From positions 62,001 through 126,000 of the forward strand of contig JAJEKV010000484.1 in the NCBI GenBank assembly GCA_021234155.1: 64,000 bases of DNA. Direction: 5' to 3'. The notes beneath the pieces are model-generated. The model saw nothing but the letters and a program-made list of their open reading frames with translations. It was not told where the DNA came from and ran no database searches. The position numbers were made by a program, and so were the translations under genes. The DNA comes from Isoetes taiwanensis. Lineage: Eukaryota; Streptophyta; Lycopodiopsida; Isoetales; Isoetaceae. Below, piece by piece: positions 37,445 to 49,299 of the stretch; within the stretch, counting starts at the first letter, position 1, and every line of letters begins with the position of its first letter.

Positions 37445-39180
37445 CCAAGTCCCTCATCAATAATCTCCCATTTGCATATAATATATGTAGCATTCCAAGT
37501 TATATTATGTTTTATGAACTAAACTTTTTCAAAGAGGGTCCCAAAATACAAATACTTAATCAATAAACCAACATTATACCAACAACCAAAGCTTTCTTAA
37601 ATAATATTTTTATGTTATTTTATCAAACCTAACAATGTTTCCATATGTGACACTTTGTTAACTGACCCAAAGGCTCATGAATGCAACATTTTACACATTA
37701 TGTCTTTGGAAATTTTATGTTGTGGCATTAGTAAACACCTCTAATGGAGCAAATATTTTGTACTCGTTTTTTCAACATCCCTGGCTGCACGTCTTATCAA
37801 ACATTTCTTCATTGCAAGGGCATCATTCTCATAACTTTGAGGCTTGCACAATTCGCTTAAAAGAGGTCATAGGATGACTTTCAAGCTCGGCTCCCACAAC
37901 TTTACAACGTAAAACTAGATGCCCATTGCCCTGAAGGTATATCTTGGAAAAGCATGTCCATATGTTAGACAACAACGATGATAGTAACGCTTTCCCATAG
38001 TCTCAAATCCTCGACATCTGATAAACATAGCCCAAAGAAAAATAATTGATTCATTAAATGAATATAAATCAAAAAGAGAGAGAGAAAAAAAAAACAAGCA
38101 TCACATGACGTGAAATCTCACTACACATTTACAAAGTGCATATGCATTTTCGCATGGTGCGATCCATATATTATTGAAGTTGCAAATTTGCAAATATCCT
38201 TCTCTTCAAATCACCCCCCTCCGCTTCCCTTTTTTTTTTTTGCAATATACTATCCATAGCATTTATTTTGAAGCCTATACTTCTACCTATTCATTGCATA
38301 TAAATGTCTTTTTGGCGATGTAACTCCATGGTCACCCTTAAGGATAGCATTCTCACCCACGAGCCTATGGATAGATATCCTTCCACTGTCATGCCGTCAT
38401 TGTTTTGTAAGTGATAAACTGCAAAAGCAATGTAGGATACTAGAAGCAATGATGGATGCAACCAGAGATACAGATTAGGCATTCGATCGTAAGAATGAAT
38501 GGCAGGGAGTAATACGATGAATGGGCAAAGCTGAAAAGTAGAAAAACTTCAGAATGAAACGTACGTTTGCTTGTCCACACATCGCCTCGCCATTGTCGCT
38601 TAACTCTATGCTCGCCCCTCATTGATGCTATAACATACTCACCCATGAACCTATGGAGACATAATCTCCCACTTCTTGACCTTGAGTGTTCTGTAAATCG
38701 GTTAAAAACACAGACACTATTGGATTCCAAATGAAGAGTGAAGGCGGAGAGGATGCACGTAGCGGCGCTAGAATGAACAAAAGAAATCTTGGCGCCAAAA
38801 TTTGGTAAGATGGTTGGTGCATGTGGGCATGTGCACAGTAGGCGGAAAAAGTAGCCATCATTTTAGTCCGCGATATGATTTTCGAAAAATGCGGGCCATC
38901 AATGAATGCACAAACATGTCCTATGAAATTCCGCCATGTGGATGCCAAGTAAGCCTGCTCCTTCCTCTACTTGCCAACTAATACTGACTTTGGTAAAAAA
39001 TGTGCAAACCTCATTGGTCGCGAGAAACATGACGTGGAATTCTAGCATCCAAGTTATGGGCCATTTTGAGATCCCAAATCCGCCCTAATGTATGTTGCCC
39101 TTTTGGACTCTTGTACACGTTCTTTTTGTAACTTTTACTAAATTCCTGGAGCCAAACTACCATTAACATATTGTTCAGAT
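37445..39180. other. No recognised gene; contains a diverged direct duplication
   Basis: Minus-strand copies at 38330-38420 and 38625-38700 encode LQNNDGMTVEGYLSIGSWV and LQNTQGQEVGDYVSIGSWV. The peptide similarity is better than the DNA similarity would suggest, but I cannot name a family. Confidence 0.35.
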
Positions 39181-39229
39181 TATGAAATCACCATTAACAT
39201 ATTGAATTTTTGTTTTGCAATGTGAAATG

Positions 39230-39440
39230 CTTATTAACAGATTTTGTTATGTTAAAAACTAACATAACAAACTTTGGTGCGAAAATGTTTTTAAAAAATT
39301 CTGTTATGTTAGTGGATAACATAACAAATCCCATGTTTGAAACTTCTTTTAACAGAATTTGTAATTTTAGTAATTGACATAACAAGTGGCGTGAAAGCTC
39401 GACAAAAATAACCTTAATTTATCATAACAAACAATTGGTT
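39230..39440. repeat. Cluster of GTTATGTTA/TAACATAAC inverted motifs
   Basis: The nonamer and its complement occur at least five times, twice as closely spaced inverted pairs (39247-39270, 39303-39328). The cluster sits within AT-rich sequence. Confidence 0.65.
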
Positions 39441-39744
39441 CTTTAAAATTTAGTTTAATTTAACCCCATGGTCTGAAGGTACCCTATATCCTTGTCGTTG
39501 TTTAGAAGCTAAGCTTTTCTATGATGCAAAGCTAAACCTACCATGGTTCAGGAGTGTTGATTCCTAGCAAATCGCATTTGGTAAACTATCTGCAACCTAT
39601 GAACGCCTCCGGTCTTTCCATTCCATAGGTGCAATGGATTCAAAGAATGACTAGAAGTTTATAATTTCAATACATCAGAAGACACAGGCTGACCTTATCG
39701 CAATAAAGCCTATGCGACCAGTGATCTCCGTGAACAGCAACCTC

Positions 39745-40125
39745 TGCAACCATTGCCGCCGTGCTCGAACTATAACCATCATTAAAAGTGACCTACAACC
39801 AGTGCCGCCGTGCTCGAACTATAACCAGCATTAAAAGTGACCTACAGAGGTCACTTTAATTTTCAGTTCATTTTTTTTATTTTAATTTCGTAACCTAACC
39901 TAAAGTGGTCTGAAGACTATTTGGGTTAGGGATTTTAGGTTAGTAAAATTAACGGAATACTAATTATGGTAACTTAACGGAACACTTAGCCTAACTTGTG
40001 GCATGAACCTAGAAACTGCTAAAATCTTAACCCAATCCTAACTTAACGGCTGGTGCAAAGGTACCCTAATCCTAATATCTCCCCGGTCCGAAGGTACCCT
40101 AATCCTAATATCTCCCCCGTCCTGG
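39745..40125. repeat. Two short tandem repeats
   Basis: A ~51-bp unit (GCCGCCGTGCTCGAACTATA..ATTAAAAGTGACCTAC) is doubled at 39745-39845 and followed by its inverted AGGTCACTTTAAT. A ~37-bp unit (GGTACCCTAATCCTAATATC) is doubled at 40058-40122. Confidence 0.75.
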
Positions 40126-40699
40126 AAAATCAGGTGTTTGCTGCCCTTTCTAGCTCGGATCCTCCTTTCCAAGCTTTCAAGCATGGCAATTATATAAATG
40201 TACGGTAAAGGAAGGAAGGTGTATTTTTACGTTGTAGCACTAGCCAGCATCCCTTAGGACATACGACGGCACATGGCATGTTCTTGCAGTCCCCCTTCAA
40301 GGAGCACCGCCCCCTACAAGGATACCAGGGGCCACCAGGGGTAAAAGGAGAAGGGGACGCTGATATTCACAAATTAATTGCTTGTTTACAACATTTGGCT
40401 TAGCAACCTAGTGGTTTGAAGACATTGTCAATCGAAAACGTCGTATCCCTAAAGATTTCATTCATATAATTCTCCAGAAATGCTTGGGCAGCCCTGTTTA
40501 CAAGGCACAATGCTCCTGTCATGTAATTGCCTGTAATGTTCTGTAAAGTCCTACTCCCTTTCCAAAATCCTAGTCAAAATGGTCTTCATGGTCTGCTTCT
40601 GGTTCCATTTCAGCTTCCGAAACTCTACCAGTGCTCAAAACAGCACTTACAAAATCAGACCCAGAGTTTACTTCCCCTTTCTTTCTCTGCAACACGTGC

Positions 40700-41742
40700 T
40701 CAGATGTCCTTTGTATGCTGCAAAAGAGAAAAGAAGGATAAATCAGAGAAGGCATAAAATATGTCTTTCAAAAACGGGATGCATTGACCACCTGGCTTTG
40801 TTTTAGGTTTGCTCTTGAAAATTCTGCAATCTTTGTGCATGCAGCTCGACACCGCTCCAAGCAAGAGAAGTATTCCTCAACTATATACAGAAATAGCAGG
40901 CTAATGATTCAACAGAAGAGCAGTTGGATCATTCTAGATCCTAAAGGTTAATGAACAGTAGTCTTACTAGACATGGCACCGTGGGTGATAGAAGCCACTA
41001 ATCCCTGTTCAACAATTTCATTCCTCAACTGAGGTATGCAAGAAGAGTCATTTGGATATACAGCACAAACATGTGCCTGCATTGCCTGCAAGTATTGTAC
41101 CACACAGTCAGAATTGATAGCTCAGGCAAACAATGGAGAATAAGACAATTGGTGGTCATGGCAGGAGCTGCTCTGACATTTGTCGACTAATGAAACTCCA
41201 TACAAAATATTCCAAAAAGTTGTCTTGCAAATAAGACGACCGAGATGCAGCTCATTGCATACGGTCAAACCGTACTGCAGCCACATTATATAAAGCAATA
41301 AATTTTGACGGGCTCTGAGGGGGTGCCCATTATAACTGCCGACTATTCAGTAATCGTGGACTTTATCAAAAATTTTCTCTTTGGTGTGGTTTTATAGACA
41401 TACGTGGTAAATTCCATCTTGGCATCATAAATAGTAGAATCAGCTAATAATTGTTCGGACACATCACAATCGCCAATGATGATATATTCTGATTTCACAA
41501 TTGAATGCAATGTAGATCAACCTTTCTTTTCATATCTTGCCATTTTGTTATCACATGCAAGCATAACCCCATAGAAAAGTTTAGATGTGAGCAGGGCCAT
41601 GCATATGAACACTGCTTCAGACAGGCAAAACAGAGATACATACTTGCTCTTCCATCTTTGTAGGGTCAAGATAGATCTCCCCAGTTCTGCTCACAGCACA
41701 GGCAACAGCCGCTGATTGAAAAACAAATTACGTTACAAGGGG

Positions 41743-41773
<31 letters not shown>

Positions 41774-44166
41774 CAGAAAGAAATGAATCAAAAGAATTGT
41801 ATGTACAAACTAACTCATGAGGGGGCACTCCTGCATCGACTAACGCTGCACATGCTGCATTAATTGCACATGGCAATATCTGGCAATTCACGATCATGGA
41901 AATCAGTTTCAATATAATGTTAGCAAGAAAATCAATTTATACTGTAAACACATTGGCGGATACAGCCCCATCATCATTGATAACCTGCAATCCACGCCTT
42001 ATGTTCAGCAACGCAGTTGTAAAAAAACAAACAAAATCAGATATTCCAGTTAATAACTTCTTTAGATGCACAGGTCTTTGAAAAGCACAGGCACCATAAC
42101 AAGGAGAATCTTACGTATACTTGGAAAAATTAAAAAGTATAGATAGATAATGCAGGTGTTTCCTAAATTTCAAAAATACACAAAAACTTAGAAATTACAA
42201 GTTCTTTAATTATTGGACACTAAAACCAAGTGGTAGATGACAAATAACCAGAGACCTAATGCTGTCAGATAGTAAACTGGAAGGGAAACAGGATTATGGA
42301 ACAACAACAGTATAGTCCTAAAACCTTAAGTGACATAACACTAATGTTGGGGTTGGCACTTCCAGCATGGCATCTCATATTGCCTATTAAATTTTGGCCT
42401 TCATTATTAGGATAAAATCAACCTGCCCACTAGCAAGAATAATCTTTAGAAAGCTCCACTCATTCTAGTAAGCACAATCTGATGTAGAATGGGTGGAGAT
42501 ATAATGATACAATTAGAAGGAAAGATAAAGGGAATAATGAAACGACTAAGTGCACCTCTCAGTGTAATCTCAAAAAGAAAACACATCTTTCAATAGAGTC
42601 ATAATTTTGCTATGTTACTCCTTCGTTAATAGTAGGGGCAGCTTAAGATGAACCAGGACTCTGAGAAGAAGTCTGGAGCAGTTTTCCGAAAAGTAACAAA
42701 ATAAAGCTACATCTGGGAGCAGTTTCTCTATCATATCATATCATCAGTTATGTCATCTCATCAGAATAGCTACACAACTTAATTAGATTGCTTAGCTTAG
42801 TTTAATTCCACTCCTTCTGAGATCTACAGTCTCTTTGCTACTTCGTAATATGTAACAGATACGAATATATTCTCATTTATGTTCCATCCTCATGATAATG
42901 ACATGTTCATAATATATCACACCTGAACTATGACTGAGATGCCAGTATTTGGATGCAAAGCCAAGAGTATGACACATTCGAGTGTTTGTCGCAACAATCG
43001 CTCAGCCTCTCTCTCTGCGTTCCCTATTTGCATTCCATCACAAAAATAAGAAATCAACCATACAAATCCATGTCAATGAGAAAGACTGCAGAATGCATAA
43101 AGAAACTGCAGAACAGCTTCTAGAGCATGCCTCAAAGCAGTTCTTCCAAAAAATCATCTTTTGATTTTAGCTTGAGGCTGAATGAAAATAACCAATGCCA
43201 CTATACAAATGTCATATCTTGAACCCACATTCTGCAACAGAAAGAAGACTCAACACAGTGGTAACTTCAGAATTCATGGAAGTAGTGCGATTATGTGTGA
43301 GACAATACATGAGAATAAAACCTTGTGATTAGACGCACTAGGGGCCGCAGATCATCATGTATGATGTGACATTCTATTGCCTTTATTTGTAGCTCCAAGC
43401 ACTCCAAAGCTCATTTACTAGGAGTACGCTCGTTCCATTAAGAGTATACCTCAACAAACACTCCAAAGAGCCTATATGGCCATTTTAACCAATAAAGTAT
43501 AATAAGCCTTCTTCTTTCATGACATACGTACAATATTATGGATGGTGGCCATAAAGAACATCATTTTGAATATAATGTGAGTGACGCCCATTCAGAACAT
43601 GTAAGCTTTCTTACTTAAGGTCTTCAGGCAAAAGCTCCTTGAAATGGTCAAGTTAAATAGAGAAACAGCAATAGATAAGCAGCTGGTAATCATGTAATTT
43701 GGCTTAGATTTAGTCTAAAATATCACAGCATCTGCTGTTAATAATCTATAGCAGGACACCAAGACCTGTGCACGGCCACTTTCCTAGTTGCAGTCAGAGA
43801 GACTAAAAAGAACCCCTCAATGAAAGGTCCAGTGATAACATCTCGAAAAGAAGAAAAAAAGCTGCTCGAATATAATACCTGCAACGCCAGTTTTTGACTT
43901 CCATATGACCTCCAAAGTGGCTCTTTCTGGGTTCTCTCTCTTTCCGGACACGGAACTCGGCCCATAGACCGCCACCAGCACAATGGTGTTGTCTGCCGCA
44001 TGATTGCATATTAGCTTGTGAGAAAAGCAAACGCAGCTAGATAAGAAAGTAAAGAGGTACCTTGAGACCAGCGAGCGGAGCCATGCGCACGATTGAGAAG
44101 TTTGCGAGAGCAAGCAAATGGTCGGAGCTGGTTAGAGGTGCGAGAATCGGACCTTGACTCCATCAT
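40700..44166 (-). CDS. RRP46: Exosome complex subunit RRP46 (RNase PH-like), nine exons
   Basis: Exons on the minus strand are 44166-44061, 43992-43879, 43023-42923, 41984-41964, 41879-41810, 41711-41644, 41085-40968, 40880-40792 and 40717-40700. The joined protein is about 234 residues, close to plant RRP46. Signatures are TSNQLRPFACS, NRAHGSARWSQ, VLVAVYGP, NPERATLEVIW, LPCAINAACAALVDAG, IYLDPTKMEEQ and SITHGAMS. RRP46 is one of six RNase PH-fold subunits of the exosome ring that threads RNA for 3'-5' decay in nucleus and cytoplasm. All introns have GT-AG ends except intron 5, whose exon appears to lose one G at the donor (41810). Exon 4 is a 21-nt microexon. Two ATGs lie in tandem at the start. 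After the predicted stop, another frame stays open to 40570 with an acidic end, an alternative C-terminus. Confidence 0.9.
41741..41770. repeat. Poly(A) run in RRP46 intron 5
   Basis: This is a run of about 30 A (T on the gene strand), close to the exon 5 donor. It is a likely polymorphic or error-prone site. Confidence 0.9.
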
Positions 44167-44370
44167 TGCAGTTGAAACTCTTGTGCAAGCTTAGGATTTG
44201 AGCTCTAACAATACAAATAGGTAAGACATCCAAACTAGCAGGGTTGGAGGGATTTTACTTGCTAACGGTTGTACGTGCTTAAAGCAAGATTTAGCACCAT
44301 TTCTATATGAAGTACCAAACAAGAATTAGAATCGCACATACTAGGCACGGCCATATGACCTTTTTTAGGT

Positions 44371-44606
44371 ACCCTGGGTCCTGTGGTAAGACGTTAAACT
44401 GCCATACCCAAGGTCACGGGTTCAACGCCTCGTTGAAAAGTGGCCATGCAATGTAAAGGGTGGTGGGGAAGGACTTTACTTCAAAGAATGTAAAGTGGTG
44501 GGGGAGGACCCATCCGGGTGTGTTGTAAAGTGTCACGTGTCCGATGGGGACGGCCTTAATGGCGTGACGTTAAAATCTCTTCTTCTTCTTCTTCTTCCCC
44601 CTTTTT
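44371..44606 (+). mobile_element. tRNA-derived SINE with (CTT)n tail
   Basis: The head has an A-box-like CCTGTGGTAAGACGTTAAACTG and a B-box GGTCACGGGTTCAACGCCTC spaced as in a tRNA-derived pol III promoter. The body repeats AATGTAAAG-GGTGG. The 3' end GGGGACGGCCTTAATGGCGTGACGTTAAAATCT runs into TTCTTCTTC repeats (44578-44600). Length and layout fit a plant SINE, which uses LINE reverse transcriptase for mobility. Confidence 0.75.
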
Positions 44607-45909
44607 CAAATTTAGGGGTGGAGGCCCCACTTTAACGTGGAGGTCACATTTTGGTACACCCTTTCTTTTAGCCCCCTCCCGCCCACCTACAAGTACCTGG
44701 GGTGGAGTTCCCCTCCTCGCCTGTTGGGGCGCCCATCCGCTTACTTGGTGTGGAGTCGGAAAGGGCTTTATGCCATGCGTAACAACAAATACCGTGCGAG
44801 CTCTATGATTGGGGCCACCGGGTCACATCTATCCTTCTCAGATGGGTCGAGGTTTGGGGCCCTGGCTGCCTCTTTGGCAACCTGGAATGACTTGAGCGGT
44901 CACGAGAAGGCATTTTTTGGCAGGCGCTGGGGTAAAACCTTCATCCCCCATCGATTTTTCCGCAGTGAAAACCGGATTCTTGTCGCTTCCGGGTAAATTA
45001 TGATAGACACATCGTCTATTTTCTAAAGTGGTTAATATGGGTGATGCCTCGGCTCCGCACGGCTTCTGCGGGCAATGGGGTCCGAAATGGCTCGAGGGTG
45101 GTTGGGGGTAAGAGAGATCGATGGGTTCGCCCAGATGGAGCGTCGCGGGGAGCACGCAGTCGCGTGCGGTGGACCCTGAGGGGCCGTCATGTTGGACAAA
45201 CCGAAGTACACGGGCGCTTGCTTCCTTGGCAAGCTCACGGGACCCCGGCTCTAGGCAGGTCAAAAGCGGCCCATTACAAGGAGCACATCAACCCGTGTTA
45301 GCCGGGGCCCTTGGCTCTACTGGCGTCCCGGTACCCACTGAAAAAGTCTGCGGAGACTCATTGCCTCCCATTCATACGGTGCCCACCATCGCCGCGATCG
45401 AGGACGGTAGGATGGATTGGGGAGCCCGCCCGGGCCGGAGCTCTGTCGGTCTTTGTCAAACGGGTGCCATTGAGGATGAGTCTCACACTTTCCCGAAGTT
45501 GCCCGACGACATTCGGTCGATCCGGGCCGATACGCCCCTTTAGTACGGCCGGACTTGGCCCCTACATTTGCCGATGAACACGCCGTGATCGTGTCTGCGG
45601 GGTCGCATATCGTGAGGTCTTGGATCAAGCGAGCTCACCTTTGCCCCCTCACTTTGGTACCCTGTCGGGCACTACTAAAAGCCCGGTGCATGAGTGTATA
45701 TATTTGTGTGTTTTTGCATTTCATATATTGAAACGGTTTGTCCTAGGCCGATGATTCTTTGCCGGTTTTTCCCTCGAAAACCCTTCGGGGGGGTTTTTAA
45801 TCAAGGGTAGTAATCAAACTTCTTTGGCGCTTTTGTATTGGGTCCCATAGACCGATTGGTCTCGTGGGACGATAAAAAATACCTTCCTTCCTTCCTTCCT
45901 TCCTTCCTT
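44607..45909 (+). mobile_element. LINE-A copy 4, with CTTC-type tail
   Basis: It starts directly after the SINE tail. The thumb/linker frame includes PTYKYLG, RKGLYAMRNNKYRA and HYKEHINPC, and the zinc-knuckle end reads GAIEDESHTFPKLP. The 3' UTR has the hairpin block (45765-45805) and GGGTCCCATAGACCGATTGGTCTCGTGGGACGATAAAAAATA. The tail is (CTTC)n rather than (TTCTA)n, so it belongs to a tail variant of the family. Its GC content is clearly higher than the flanks. It has many frameshifts. Confidence 0.82.
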
Positions 45910-46600
45910 ACCATTTCGTCACATTTTGGAGGCCCTCTCTTATTTTTGAGGCCCCTCCTCTCCCCTACGGGAAACGTATATGGAGAGGGGTAAAAATGTT
46001 ACATGTGGCCGATGCCTACTAGTACCCGAAGCAATATCTCACCCAAACATAAATATGTACCATACAAGCATATTAGTACTTGTTTGATTATGAGGTTCTT
46101 GGCTAGCAATGTCAAAGAACTATGCTTAACTAAAGGCTAGATAGATGGGTTTGTGTTGATATTTTAATTCGTAGTAATTTAAATTTCGGCAGCATTCTAA
46201 GAGAATATGTATTAATATACGAATGTTGTATCCAGGTCAAAAGATAAGATGCTCCAAAGTAAAGCGAATCTGAAATATATGAGCAACAAAAAAATCCAAC
46301 ACCCAAATCCCAAGGAGAAACTGGAACAAGAAGATTTCTGCCATGTGCCTCCCCATCGCGGGGATCTCCGAAAGACCATGCGAAGTGAAATTTTCTTTAC
46401 CTATCAACTTGGACTAAGCGCATTGAAACATTGATTCTGTTCTCTATTGAGATATATCAAGGAATATCGTATCAAAACAGGACCATTAAATAAAAGAATC
46501 GAACGAATTAAAGAGTAAGCAAGCTTGCGCACTAATGAGGTTTGCATTGTAGAAAATAGAATGCTCACAAAAGGACAACAGGTGCTTTATATAGTGAGAG
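45910..46600. other. No recognised gene
   Basis: A ~30-bp block, AGTACTTGTTTGATTATGAGG-TTCTTGGC (46075-46103), recurs at 54243-54271, so part of this is a dispersed repeat. Confidence 0.4.
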
Positions 46601-46694
46601 TACACAAGTGTTTTTTAACATATTGTTAAGCTGCACATACAACAAATGTATTGTAGAGCTCCATAAAGGAAATCCATAAAGGAAGTTGGGTATC

Positions 46695-46830
46695 CTTTAT
46701 TGTATGTATGAAAGGCACTGCAATCGCAGAATCTTATAATATCCCCCAAGATATTGCAGGAACAGAATGCTATTGGCTCATCTATCGGCTGTAAACTCAA
46801 ATATCTCATCCTTGACACTTCTATCACCAG
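46695..46830 (-). pseudogene. Second, more decayed phosphate translocator fragment
   Basis: The minus strand shares with 26941-27070 the phrases TACAGCC-ATAGATG, CTTGGG, GATTGCAGTGCCTTT and CATACAATAAAGG at the same spacing. No open frame encodes the family motif any longer. The relationship to the copy in Helitron 2 is by DNA similarity only. Confidence 0.4.
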
Positions 46831-47529
46831 TACAAAGATGACAAAAACAAATTTATTTAGTGGACTCTCACCTAAAGTAGGAAATGTATTTGTAAGATTT
46901 CTTGTTGAGAACGTTTAACATTCAAAAATTCCTTATAAAAACCATCAAAAACATCGGAAAGATAGAATTTATTTTGCTATATAAATTAAAACAATGTTCA
47001 GCCATCTGAGAATAATCAGCATGATGCTTGGAAGGAAATGCAAAGTGTAAAAAAGAAAAGGCAAGGGCAAACTTAATAAAGTTCATCTTTTTTTGGTAGT
47101 CCTATGGCTGGAGCTGGCACATCCTGTATAGAGTTAGCTAAAACCACGCCATTCACCATAGAAAATCCTGTCAAGAATATATTATGTACTCTTATCATCA
47201 AAATGAAATAGATTTTGGTGGAGCCGATCTTTGGAGGAAAAAACTTCTTATCTAATCAAGAGGCTTACAATCCAACATTATTATCTGCAGCAAATAAGCT
47301 AATGCCCAACGGTTGAAGTTGAAAAAGCACCAAAGAATTCTAAAATGCCGTTTATCTTATATCACAACTTGGGGACAGAATCCTGCACATAACCTATTAT
47401 GGCCCTCTCAAAAACCTCCGATGGCACAAAGATAGTATCTCCATATTAGAGTTCGATCTATGCACATCATCTTCTAAAACCCGATACTAATCTTCTCTGC
47501 ATCAATCCAATTTGATTGGATGTCCTAAA

Positions 47530-48575
47530 GAACCCATCTCAAGGTGAAAGGCAATTCTCATTTTTCACTCTACATATATAGATCAAATTTCTTTCGACCA
47601 AATTTTTGTTAAAAAGGTTGAGATCTTGGCAATCATTTGAATGAAGAAATGTCGAACTTTGTTGCCCACAGCATCTTTAGTTAGCATTAAGCGGTACATT
47701 TTACATTTGACTATCAGAGGTGGCAACTGTTTAAAAGATGCCAACTCATGAATTATTCTTCTAAGCAATCAAATAATTATAAGCACTCACGTGAGAGCCC
47801 AACTTCAAGGAACTTTGCCCCATTTCCAAGTTGAATATGTTTTGGATAGCTTATGTCGTCAATACACCTTGATGTAATCTAGGGATTTGAAAGGAGACAA
47901 TAGTTCTTGGATGTATGACCGGTTACCAAAGCAACTTACTGCGAAAAACACCGCCTTTCTTGTTGAAAGGAGTGCAAGATCAAACACGTCCAAAAATTGT
48001 TGCACTGCTGCCAATGAAAGTCAGAGATTTGTTCCTTAATAAGGATTAGATCCTAGAGATGATCTGAATAAATCTAGGTTCAAAGAAAAGAGAGATGAGA
48101 TTTTAAATTGAGTTGAACTAAAGTTAGAGACTAATGTGTGAAAGATATCTACCTTATCAATAGCTGCTACAACACCAGACATGTGTCCACCAAATTGTCT
48201 GCCAAAGCCCTTATAGAATATAGATGACCAGTCTGAAACTATGTGTTAGAAGAGGAAAAGTAAGAAGTACATTAATAGATATACTAATCTAAACAAGAAA
48301 AGAGAGTAACTATATTCAGAAGAAGAATAAGAGACTGAGCACGAGGAGCCATGCCACTCGCATTTCCATAAAAGAAGCCATCCAGCATAACAAGAACACC
48401 ATGATTGTCTACTGCTATTGAGGCAGCATGTCTGAAGGTAAAACATGAGAATTGTTATGGTATCAAAAGCTTCAGTTTTGAATATTTGAAAAACAAAGGG
48501 GCTTACGTTCCATGTCCATCTCCATCAAAGGGACAATCATAGTCCGAATAGGCATTCGTTACCGCATGGCTATGG
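47530..48575 (-). pseudogene. SBT2-type subtilase pseudogene, several exons
   Basis: Exon pieces on the minus strand in protein order are as follows. SDYDCPFDGDGHGT ends at 48507 with a GTAAGC donor. It joins through a 75-bp intron to HAASIAVDNHGVLV and YGNASGMAPRAQSL (48431 down). Then come GFGRQFGGHMSGVVAAIDK (48240-48153), FDLALLSTRKA, IDDISYPKHIQLGNGAKFLEVGLS (about 47800) and YRLMLTKDAVGNK with DCQDLNLFNKNLVE (47720-47600). The HGTH box holds the catalytic histidine of subtilisin-like proteases, which are secreted in plants. The aspartate and serine boxes were not seen, and frameshifts are present. Confidence 0.8.
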
Positions 48576-49299
48576 CGCCACTACAAAATGATGGGCACCC
48601 ACAATTTTTCTATTGAAAGATTTGGGACTTTGTTATAAGCTTTGCAAGGAATGCTCAACTTTTTATATGCATTACAAATCCATTGGGGACATGGTTGTAG
48701 CTATAGAGTTATGAAACCAAGAGTAAATAGAGGTAGAATTTGTTGAGCATAACAAAGCATACAACATATCATGAGGCAGCATGGTAAGGAACATATTGAA
48801 AACTAGAGACCTGCAAAAGATGTGGCTTCCATCAGTTCACTAGATTCTTGAAAGAAGACCAAAGATCATTGCATAAGTTGAGGTACACCAAAAGTTAATG
48901 TCCCACTTGTAAAAACTTGTTCTAATCCAATTAATTAGCAGTAAAAGGAACTCTTTTAATATAACATTGTTAGCAAGAAAATCACAACATGCATGCTCCT
49001 TTTTCTTATCTAGCAATAGGAGGATGCTTCTCAACAATGTGGTCTGCATTCTGTGCCTCTTCGCTCTTTATGTTCTTTCGAACTTGTTAATGTTCCATTA
49101 TAGGATCAATCTAAACTGTGCCATTATAATGCAAATTGGCGAGTTGAAGACAATATGACAAACATGAATTACTTATATAAAATCTCTATTGAAATTCAAA
49201 AATCTGAGATATTTCGGGATGTTGAAGTTCCCTTTAAGCAAAATACTGCACCCTGAAAAAAATTGTGTATTAGGATATGCATGATCCCTAACAGCTTAG

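Noticed and set aside
40058-40122. CCCTAATCCTAA repeats considered as an internal telomere tract
   Set aside because: The unit is a 37-bp tandem duplication, not a run of CCCTAAA.
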